A DNA stretch of 13,261 bases from Alphaproteobacteria bacterium UBA6544 (lineage in GTDB: Bacteria; Pseudomonadota; Alphaproteobacteria; UBA8366), in assembly GCA_002434595.1 (NCBI GenBank), contig DJKK01000053.1, positions 6,372-19,632 of the forward strand. The letters are read 5' to 3'. Below the pieces are notes generated by a model. The model saw only the letters and a list, made by a program, of their open reading frames with translations, had not been told where the DNA came from and ran no database searches. Shown in pieces: positions 7,449 to 12,918 of this stretch. Position 1 is the stretch's first letter, and each line of letters begins with the position of its first letter. Both the position numbers and the translations under genes were made by a program.

Positions 7449-8438
7449 TTGTACGAGACTTCCGATCAATTCGGTTCGACCGATGTTGAGAAGATCGCGA
7501 CACTGGCCCGTGCCGGCCGCGACGGTGTCCCACACCCGATCGTTGGCAACGCGGAAGCGATCGATCACGCGACGATTGCATTGTTGCGCGGTGGCCACAC
7601 GATGATCGAGGATATGACCGATAGGGGGGCAAGACGACCCTTGAGAAAGCGCTCGCCGCGACGCTGGGCTGCAGCTTCAAACGCATCCAGTTTACGCCGA
7701 ACATGGTACCGGCCGATATCGTGGGTCTAAACGTCTTCGACGCCGAGAGGCACGCTTTCGATTGTCGACCCGGACTGGTCTTCAGCGAAATCGTGTAGTC
7801 CGACGAGCTCATTCGTGCTTTTCCACCTACCCAGTCTGCGCTATTGGGAGTGATGGGTGAGCGGCAGGTCACCGTGGACGGTGTGACAGCGAGCCCCCCG
7901 TCGCCTTTTTCGTCATGACGACTTTGAACCCAATAGAGATGGAAGGGACGTTTCCATTACCGATGGTGGAACTTAATCGCTTTACACTGCGATTATCGCT
8001 CGGGTATCCGAACCAAGCAGATGAATTGGCTATACTGAAGCGCTTCCGGTCCGATACTGCATCGGAATCGCTTTCGATCAGCCTTTTTCCCGCAGACATT
8101 CTCGACGCCCAATCCGCGGTCGGCTCCATCCGTATCAGCGACTTGGTCATCCGATACTTACTTGCAGTAATCGCTCGAACCCGGGCGCATACGGACATAA
8201 GGCTTAGCTCCAGTCCGCGCGCTTCTCTCACGCTTCAGTGTGCGGCGCAGGCCAAGCGGCAATAGCGGGACGTGATTACCTGCTGTCGGACGATGTAAAG
8301 GAACTCGCAGCCGCCGCCCCCGCCTACCATATCATGCTCGATGTCCGTGCCACCGCGTATAAACAAGTCCGCCATTGTCCCGTGTCCCCGCATCATTCCG
8401 GATACAAGGGGTCTGGCACGGAACGGATTGTTCGCTAG
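7449..8438 (+). pseudogene. MoxR-family AAA+ ATPase, degraded by frameshifts and a stop
   Basis: Reading across frames gives a nearly complete MoxR ATPase of about 325 residues; intact members are chaperone-like AAA+ proteins that help metalloenzymes or surface proteins mature. Frame 1 (7449 to about 7625) has SDQFGSTDVEKIATLA and IDHATIALLRGGHTMIED. At the six-G run 7624-7629 the frame shifts, and GKTTLEKALAATLGC, FKRIQFTPNMVPADIVGLNV and PTQSALLGVMGERQVTVDGV follow. In this part the Walker B region reads V-stop-SDELIRA, with TAG at 7796-7798 where VLADEINRA is expected. A second shift near 7907 leads to TLNPIEMEGTFPLPMVELNR. A third, between about 8238 and 8262, leads to AAIAGRDYLLSDDVKELAAA. 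The Walker A residues before GKTT are also altered. A possible TTG start at 7449 follows GGCAGGAG. No DUF58 or VWA partner gene is nearby. Confidence 0.85.
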
Positions 8439-8443
8439 GTTTG

Positions 8444-9634
8444 TTACGAGAGCAGGCGGCGCAGGAAATTCATCACGCTGATGACCGCATAGTTGCGCAG
8501 ACGGTTTCGGTCGCCCGGCAGTGCCACATGTTCGGAATACTCCACTCCTCTCAAGATGATCCCAAGATATACCGTGCCGCGGCGCTGCCCTTCGGACGGG
8601 TCCGGAAGAACTGCAGCGACACCGACATCGGTACCGTATGTCTCCTTTGCATGGTGTGCGGCCGCAATAGCGCGGTCTTCGCCGACACTTGCCTCCACAT
8701 ATCCCGCCGAAACGATGGCACCCTTGAACACGTTCAAGTTCCGATCGATTTCGCTGAGCCGCGATGACATCACTCCGCCGGTCAGCGATTCCGCAACGGC
8801 CAACGTCATGCCCCGACGGCGCAATTGGTCGAGCACGACGGTCTCCATCGTCTCCTCGTCGATACCGAAGACGATGTCACCCAGCAGGTTGCGGAGGAAT
8901 TTCTCCTCAGCGGCAAGAATCTGCGCCGCGGTCTCCTCATCTTCCGATTTCGCGGTTATGCGCACCTTGATGCCCTCAATACCGCTCGCGAGGAAGGCCA
9001 AGGTCGGATTGCCGATTCCATCCAAATGTTCGATACGATCGCCCAGCTTCTCGGCAAGCCCGGACTCGCTGTCACCCCAGGTACGAAGTGTTCTGCTGCG
9101 GATCACCGCAGTCTGACCTGAGCGCTGCTGCAGATCCGGCAGAATGAACGCTTCCAACATTTCGCGCATTTCATAGGGAACGCCCGGCACAGCATAGATC
9201 ACCTTATCGCCAACAGGGCAGTGCAGCCCCGGCGCCGTTCCCGGCATATGGGGTATCGGCTGGGCACCAACCGGGATATCCGCCTGACGACGGTTGTTGT
9301 CGGTCATCACGCGGCCCCGTGATTCGAACATCTCGCGGATCTTGTCGACGATGACCTCGTCGCGCGCCAGCTCAACCCCCATGATATGGGCGATCACATC
9401 CCGCGTTATATCATCCTGCGTGGGGCCGAGCCCCCCACAGCAGATCACCGCGTCGCTGCGACCCAGCGCCTGGCGGATTGAGAATTCCATGCGGTCGAAA
9501 TTGTCGCCAACCTTCGTCTGGAAATGGGAATCGATGCCAAACACCGCCAATTGCTCGCCGATCCAGGACGAGTTCGTGTCGACAATTTGCCCAAGCAGCA
9601 GTTCCGTCCCGATTGCGACCACTTCACACCGCAT
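8444..9634 (-). CDS. cinA: CinA-family protein (competence/damage-inducible protein A; NMN deamidase-type C-terminal domain)
   Basis: CinA proteins join an N-terminal molybdopterin-binding-like domain, which has ADP-ribose pyrophosphatase activity in some members, to a PncC-type nicotinamide mononucleotide amidohydrolase domain used in NAD salvage. The 396-residue protein begins MRCEVVAIGTELLLGQIVDT and shows GGLGPTQDD (67-75) and YAVPGVPYEM (147-156). The C-terminal domain opens with AVAESLTGG (279-287), which contains the likely nucleophilic serine. After FKGAIV (303-308) it continues directly to SAGYVEASVGEDRA. Compared with relatives I remember, about 17 residues with the conserved Y-[ST]-x-E segment seem absent, and the usual TGIAGP loop reads AAVLPDPSEG. 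The frame is intact, so the N-terminal activity may be kept while deamidation is doubtful. A GGAGG site at 9644-9648 supports the ATG at 9634. Confidence 0.93.
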   Translation of the reverse strand: MRCEVVAIGTELLLGQIVDTNSSWIGEQLAVFGIDSHFQTKVGDNFDRMEFSIRQALGRSDAVICCGGLGPTQDDITRDVIAHIMGVELARDEVIVDKIREMFESRGRVMTDNNRRQADIPVGAQPIPHMPGTAPGLHCPVGDKVIYAVPGVPYEMREMLEAFILPDLQQRSGQTAVIRSRTLRTWGDSESGLAEKLGDRIEHLDGIGNPTLAFLASGIEGIKVRITAKSEDEETAAQILAAEEKFLRNLLGDIVFGIDEETMETVVLDQLRRRGMTLAVAESLTGGVMSSRLSEIDRNLNVFKGAIVSAGYVEASVGEDRAIAAAHHAKETYGTDVGVAAVLPDPSEGQRRGTVYLGIILRGVEYSEHVALPGDRNRLRNYAVISVMNFLRRLLS

Positions 9635-9712
9635 GTGCGGATTCCTCCGTTTTTGTCAGCGCCTTATCCCGCAAGCGATATGGGGCTATACAGCTGGTTC
9701 GTAAATAGCGGT

Positions 9713-9898
9713 TTAGAAACCACCGCCGAGATATTCGAGCGAATACTCGTCGATAATTACGGACATGATCATCAAATAGACAAGGATACCCGCACACGCG
9801 AAGTCGAAGGACAGGATAATCGACATCCAGCCTATCAGAACGAAAATGACCGCCACCCAAACGGTGGCAAGAACACACACATACTGCCAAGTTTCCAT
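9713..9898 (-). CDS. Possible small hydrophobic membrane protein, unknown family
   Basis: This is a 61-codon frame whose product is almost wholly hydrophobic, with two likely membrane segments at about 5-30 and 33-49. It ends in a short acidic and glycine-rich tail (IIDEYSLEYLGGGF). I do not recognise it. It starts 4 bases after the stop of the protease remnant and ends 78 bases before cinA on the same strand. The ribosome binding site is poor (AATAAG). Because its neighbours on one side are gene fragments, it may itself be a remnant of a larger membrane protein or a chance frame. Confidence 0.35.
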   Translation of the reverse strand: METWQYVCVLATVWVAVIFVLIGWMSIILSFDFACAGILVYLMIMSVIIDEYSLEYLGGGF

Positions 9899-9902
9899 CT
9901 TA

Positions 9903-10118
9903 TTAATTCAACGCGCCCCTCGGCCGAAATATCGCAATACCGAAGGATTTCCCGACACGCAAACCAACAGCAACATTCAGCGCGCAAGAACCATGCTTGT
10001 CACCGTCGCGCACGAGAATGGGCGAGCCTGGGTCACCGAAGGTCGTGTCGCAATCATGGTTCATCATCCGGCTACCGCGCTCGGTAACAATGCATTTCTC
10101 ATTCACAGTCAGCACGTG
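9903..10118 (-). pseudogene. C-terminal remnant of a trypsin-like serine protease with the catalytic serine lost
   Basis: The frame reads VLTVNEKCIVTERGSRMMNH and then DCDTTFGDPGSPILV. In secreted trypsin-like and V8-like proteases this region is HDCDT-x-x-GDSGSP, with the nucleophilic Ser in GDSG. Here that Ser is Pro, followed by a further strand pair (ALNVAVGLRVGKSFGIAIF) typical of the C-terminal barrel. The domains with the catalytic His and Asp are missing: upstream sequence abruptly becomes the antisense of an oxidoreductase tail near 10116. Both the truncation and the Ser-to-Pro change argue for a dead fragment. Family assignment rests on about 50 residues. Confidence 0.6.
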
Positions 10119-10329
10119 TGGCTGGTTCTACCGCTTCGGCGTCGAAACCCTGAAGCTGGATGACAAATTCAACGAGAAGGCTGGTGTCAACGCTGAGGAA
10201 GAAGAGTTCCCTTCCTTCTTCTATGACGAGAAGCTTGAGCCGACCGGCAAACAAGCCCGCCATCATTACGCAGAAGTGAGCGATCTGCGTCAAACTTGGT
10301 ACGCGGAACAGGCAGCAGCCGGGGATTAA
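10117..10329 (+). pseudogene. C-terminal fragment resembling aldehyde ferredoxin oxidoreductase
   Basis: On the plus strand about 70 residues look like the very end of a tungsten-type aldehyde ferredoxin oxidoreductase: FGVETLKLDDKFNEKAGV, then EEEEFPSFFYDEKLEPTGKQ, then a charged helix ending at TAA 10327-10329. Family tails have the pattern G-x-E-x-L-x-x-E-x-x-FN-x-x-AG, then D-x-LP-x-FF-x-E-x-L. The cofactor-binding domains and Cys ligands are absent. To the left the similarity stops where the opposed protease remnant begins. The open frame extends further left to 9997, but that part is antisense to the protease tail and is not part of this family. Most likely this is the end of a deleted gene. 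Confidence 0.55.
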
Positions 10330-10362
10330 TCCTTCGGCGAAACCGCACGAATTGCGGGAATG

Positions 10363-10710
10363 CTACTCTGCCGCCTGGCTGACCGCATGAGGCACGCCGT
10401 TGACTCGGACCTGTTCCTTCAAGTTGTCGACCGTCACGTGGTTGTCGTACCAAGTGAGGGTTGGGGCCGTGCCGAACTTTTCGGCCAGCATCTGAACGCG
10501 TTCCTCGGTGAACCAAGCCTCAGCGGCGGCGCGGTTTTCCCATAGATAGACGCCGCCCGTGCCGGTATCGCCGTTAAGATAGTCTTTCCGGATCAGGCCT
10601 TTTTCTGCGAGGCCGCGATAAGTCGGCGCGGTTAATATGCCGCCGGCGATGGCTTGTTCTTTCGTCCGCTTGTCGAGCGGAAACTGGACGACGACGATGC
10701 AGTTACTCAT
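10363..10710 (-). CDS. YdhR-like monooxygenase-fold small protein (dimeric alpha/beta barrel)
   Basis: This 115-residue cytoplasmic protein belongs to the putative monooxygenase YdhR type, a ferredoxin-like fold that dimerises into an alpha/beta barrel. The clearest block is GGVYLWENRAAAEAWF (52-67), followed by EKFGTAPTLTWYDNHVTVDN (77-96), both characteristic of the group. The N-terminal strand IVVVQFPLDK is also typical. No cofactor site is expected; relatives are thought to act on small aromatic or polyketide-like compounds, but most have no proven reaction. The start is set by GAGGAG at 10720-10725. It is downstream, on the same strand, of the NIPSNAP gene and the broken DUF1330 gene, which have the same general fold. 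It appears intact. Confidence 0.82.
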   Translation of the reverse strand: MSNCIVVVQFPLDKRTKEQAIAGGILTAPTYRGLAEKGLIRKDYLNGDTGTGGVYLWENRAAAEAWFTEERVQMLAEKFGTAPTLTWYDNHVTVDNLKEQVRVNGVPHAVSQAAE

Positions 10711-10763
10711 AGGATCATTCTCCTCTCGCAGTAACGTTTTCCATATTCACTTACGGATCGATA

Positions 10764-11024
10764 TCACACGCCCTCGACGATGACGATATCGCCCCTCGAG
10801 CAGGAGCGGCGTAATTTCTTCAGCGACCCTTATTCGTCACTTGTGAACAGACGCCGGGCGGACCCCATATCCAGAAACTATAAAAGAACCAAGCGGCCCG
10901 GTTGCCACTTCCCTTCCAGGACTTCGTGGCTACCGCCGCGCACCAGACACGTGCCGCCGAACAAATCGACCAACGGCCTCACCTGCTCCATGAACTCGCC
11001 ATATGCGGACGGATCGATAGTCAT
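10764..11024 (-). pseudogene. DUF1330-family protein with two premature stops
   Basis: One frame reads MTIDPSAYGEFMEQVRPLVD, LFGGTCLVRGGSHEVLEGKW, QPGRLVLL, stop, FLDMGSARRLFTSDE, stop, GSLKKLRRS and DIVIVEGV before the final TGA at 10764-10766. This is the DUF1330 pattern: GG-x-YLVRGG, LEG-x-WQP-x-RLVVLEF, AR-x-WY-x-S-x-EY, D-x-IIVDG. The stops are TAG at 10878-10880 (expected Glu) and TAA at 10830-10832 (expected Tyr). The first strand seems to lie in another frame just upstream: GTGAGCGCCTGTTTGATT, about 11026-11043, would give MSACLI. The gene sat 28 bases or less after the NIPSNAP stop, so it was probably translated with it. Frame preservation around the stops points to fairly recent, substitution-driven loss. 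Confidence 0.83.
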
Positions 11025-11052
11025 AAATCAAACAGGCGCTCACCCGCAGCCC

Positions 11053-11379
11053 CTATTTTACGCTCGAAAAATTCGTCGGTTGCAGGATCAAGTTGCTGAT
11101 GGTCTCGACGATGGGACCATCAGCTTCGGTCTGCGCCCGTTTTTCGATCCACTCCGGGTCGGCTTGGAAGGCGGCCCATTTTTCGTCGCGTTCGGCGAGA
11201 GATTCCCATTCGAGCAGGTAGTACAGATCCTGATTGGAATCGCCGACCGCGACCGTCCAGAATCCCGCTTGGCGTATACCGTGGCGTTCCCAGATTTTGA
11301 GCGTGATCGTATCGAAGCGGTTCAGCAGCGCCGGCAAGCGTCCGGAGAGACAGTGATAGATGCGGAGTTCGTGAATCAT
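11053..11379 (-). CDS. NIPSNAP family protein
   Basis: This 108-residue protein is of the NIPSNAP family, small dimeric alpha/beta-barrel proteins without an established bacterial reaction. Signatures are IHELRIYHCLSGRLPALLNR (2-21), ERHGIRQAGFWTVAVGDSNQ (31-50), LYYLLEWESLAERDEKW (52-68) and the DPEW that follows, then a tail with LILQPT. Length and all blocks are normal, so it should be functional. A GGAAGG ribosome binding site at 11385-11390 supports the start. It is divergent from the racemase-family gene across 116 bases. It heads a same-strand group with the broken DUF1330 gene and the YdhR-like gene. In bacteria this family often lies beside degradation genes for aromatic or unusual carbon compounds, so a catabolic accessory role is the best guess. 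Confidence 0.88.
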   Translation of the reverse strand: MIHELRIYHCLSGRLPALLNRFDTITLKIWERHGIRQAGFWTVAVGDSNQDLYYLLEWESLAERDEKWAAFQADPEWIEKRAQTEADGPIVETISNLILQPTNFSSVK

Positions 11380-11495
11380 GAAGACCTTCCGGTTCGTTCG
11401 TTGTTCCGGATAACCATATAGGCCACGGTTCTTCGCGACCTACGTTTTTTGTAGTCCGGAGCAAAGTCGGGAATACCGTAATAAGGATCCAGAAC
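11380..11495. promoter_or_regulatory. Divergent intergenic region between the NIPSNAP and racemase-family genes
   Basis: These 116 bases must hold the promoters for both divergent genes unless one is read from farther away. Visible elements are the two ribosome binding sites, GGAAGG on the minus strand (11385-11390) and AAGGA on the plus strand (11483-11487), and a T-run near 11446-11451. I could not pick convincing -35 and -10 pairs. Confidence 0.4.
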
Positions 11496-12146
11496 ATGCG
11501 CATTGCGCTGATACATGCCCTGCCGGTATCGATTGCCCCCATCGAGGAAGCATTCGAGCGGCTCTGGCCGGAGGCGAGCACGGTCAACCTGACCGACGAT
11601 TCACTGGCGGGCGATTTGGCGGCAGCAGGCACCCTACAGCCTGAGATGACCGACCGTTTCGTAGCGCTGGCGAGCTATAGCGCCATGTCCGGGGCGGACG
11701 CGGTCCTGTTCACCTGTTCCGCCTTCGGGCCCTGCATCGAAGCCTGCCAGGAAAATCTCGCACCGCTTCCCGTGCTGAAGCCGAACGAGGCGTTGATCGA
11801 ACACTGCGCCGAGGTCGGCGGTGCAGAGGCGCACGTCGGATTGCTTGCGACCTTCAAGCAGACGCTCGACACGATGCCATCGGAATTCCACGCGGCACAA
11901 CCGGGCTTTCAGCTCGAGACGGCGCTAGCGGACAAGGCGCTTGACGCACTTTTCGCGGGAGACAACGGCAAACATGACAGGATCGCGGCCGAAGTGGCCG
12001 CGGCCCGACTTCCCGACTGCGACGTGATCGCACTCGCTCAGTTCAGCCTATCGACCGCCGCCGGCCGCGTCGCCGAAGCGACGGGCAAGCCAACCTTGAC
12101 AACCCCGGATACCGCGGTCGTGAAACTCAAACGATTGTTATCGTGA
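11496..12146 (+). CDS. Asp/Glu racemase-family protein
   Basis: This 216-residue cytoplasmic protein belongs to the Asp/Glu/hydantoin racemase superfamily, whose members invert or decarboxylate at a carbon next to a carboxylate with paired cysteines. The N-terminus MRIALIHALPVSIAPIEEAF and the block ADAVLFTCSAFGPCIEACQE (67-86) supply the first catalytic Cys, C74. GLLATFKQTLDT (115-126) is the central family motif. Where the second Cys is expected, the sequence is CDVIALAQFSLS (175-186), so Gln182 or a neighbour stands in for it. The protein ends with TLTTPDTAVVKLKRLL, as in relatives. Only one normal cysteine suggests something other than two-base racemisation, as in arylmalonate decarboxylase, which uses one. 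AAGGA at 11483-11487 supports the start. Its stop is 6 bases from the end of the opposed SMR remnant. Confidence 0.82.
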   Translation: MRIALIHALPVSIAPIEEAFERLWPEASTVNLTDDSLAGDLAAAGTLQPEMTDRFVALASYSAMSGADAVLFTCSAFGPCIEACQENLAPLPVLKPNEALIEHCAEVGGAEAHVGLLATFKQTLDTMPSEFHAAQPGFQLETALADKALDALFAGDNGKHDRIAAEVAAARLPDCDVIALAQFSLSTAAGRVAEATGKPTLTTPDTAVVKLKRLLS

Positions 12147-12152
12147 TATTGA

Positions 12153-12404
12153 TCAGGTCGAGTTGCCGTTCTTGAGGCCGACGACGCCCGCGATAATCAT
12201 GAATTTACTGGCGAATTTCAGCCTTATTGTAGCCTCCTTGAAATAGAGGATGCCGACCAGCGCAATTAGCGCCGTACCAACATCGGACCAGATCGCATAG
12301 GCAGCGCTGATATTGATTTCCTTAATTGTAAAGGTTAGGGCGATGAAAGACGTCGCATAGAAGATGAAAATAAAGATGGAGGGCCGTAACTTAGTAAATA
12401 CATC
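12153..12404 (-). pseudogene. Small multidrug resistance (SMR/EmrE-type) transporter, N-terminus missing
   Basis: The frame gives FTKLRPSIFIFIFYATSFIA, LTFTIKEINISAAYAIWSDV, GTALIALVGILYFKEATIRL and KFASKFMIIAGVVGLK before TGA at 12153-12155. This is the second to fourth membrane segments of a small multidrug resistance exporter; AYAIWS-x-x-GT is the family signature. The usual first 30 or so residues, with the essential membrane Glu of the first helix, are missing. In frame upstream is a TAG at 12405-12407, and then the sequence turns into an AT-rich stretch. There is no ATG, GTG or TTG start in the remaining frame before the last helix. The two outer helices and the drug-binding Glu cannot be supplied, so it is a fragment. 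Confidence 0.78.
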
Positions 12405-12485
12405 CTATAAATTCATTTAAATAGTACCAGATACATCCAATATTATATATAAAGCACTTAATATACAGTATTTTAAAAAAATATA
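12405..12485. other. AT-rich island next to the truncated SMR gene
   Basis: About four fifths of these bases are A or T, unlike the GC-rich flanks. The island contains ATACATCC at 12434-12441; the same octamer at 12397-12404 overlaps the break in the SMR frame. AGTAT (12467-12471) and ATACT (12483-12487) flank an A/T run and overlap the TAG stop of the neighbouring minus-strand gene. The latter could be a weak hairpin in that gene's transcript. No gene is visible in the island. Confidence 0.6.
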
Positions 12486-12794
12486 CTATTTTATTATCTG
12501 TTTAATTTCGAATGTTTCCCGAGATCTTGTCACTTTACCTTCCCAATGCCGGTCGAATTCTTTGATGAACTCTTCAATCAGATCGGAGTTGAGGATCGCA
12601 TTTGCGGCTGCGAGGTCCGAGAACTCGTAATAGGCAAGGTGCACGCCTGGGTCGACATCGCTCCAGCCACGAAAGGCACTGATGGCATTAAAATTGCCGT
12701 GGGCTTCGGGGAGATGCTCATTCTCATACCAACGGTCAAAGGCCTCTCGACTAGCTTCCTCGACTTCGGCACGGACGATTAGAAAGGCGGACAT
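12486..12794 (-). CDS. EthD/dimeric alpha-beta barrel-like small protein, unknown function
   Basis: This is a 102-residue protein beginning MSAFLIVRAEVEEASREAFD. The pattern of strand, DRWYENEHLPEA (20-31), FRGWSDVDPGVHLAYYEFSD and a C-terminal strand fits the small ferredoxin-like proteins of the EthD or related dimeric alpha/beta-barrel type, where WY-x-x-EHLPE is common. I cannot name a reaction. The ATG at 12794 is chosen because AAGGAG (12801-12806) lies 6 bases before it; the frame is open to 12890 but the added 32 residues have no barrel character. It is another member of the group of small barrel proteins in this part of the window. Its TAG stop (12486-12488) is at the edge of the AT-rich island. 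Confidence 0.72.
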   Translation of the reverse strand: MSAFLIVRAEVEEASREAFDRWYENEHLPEAHGNFNAISAFRGWSDVDPGVHLAYYEFSDLAAANAILNSDLIEEFIKEFDRHWEGKVTRSRETFEIKQIIK

Positions 12795-12918
12795 GGCCGG
12801 CTCCTTGAGTGAAAAAATTGATGGGGACAATATCCCAATACATCGGAAAACATTCAATCTGCGTTTGACCGATTGTCCTTCACTCGCCAAGTCAGGCAGA
12901 AACTACTTATGTTGGTTC

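Noticed and set aside
7318..7872. Minus-strand frame of 184 codons beside the gamma-glutamyltransferase-family gene
   Set aside because: It is antisense to the MoxR remnant, whose family motifs are unmistakable on the plus strand, and it has no recognisable domain.
8493..9116. Plus-strand frame of 207 codons
   Set aside because: It is antisense to cinA and Ser/Arg-rich, with no family pattern.
10780..11421. Plus-strand frame of 213 codons
   Set aside because: It runs antisense through both the DUF1330 remnant and the NIPSNAP gene, so it cannot be a conserved gene.
11120..11632. Minus-strand frame of 170 codons overlapping the NIPSNAP and racemase-family genes
   Set aside because: It overlaps two well supported genes and spans their divergent promoter region.
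12467..12487. AT-only hairpin after the 102-residue barrel gene as an intrinsic terminator
   Set aside because: The stem has only five A/T-rich pairs, overlaps the stop codon, and the T-run is in the loop rather than after the stem.
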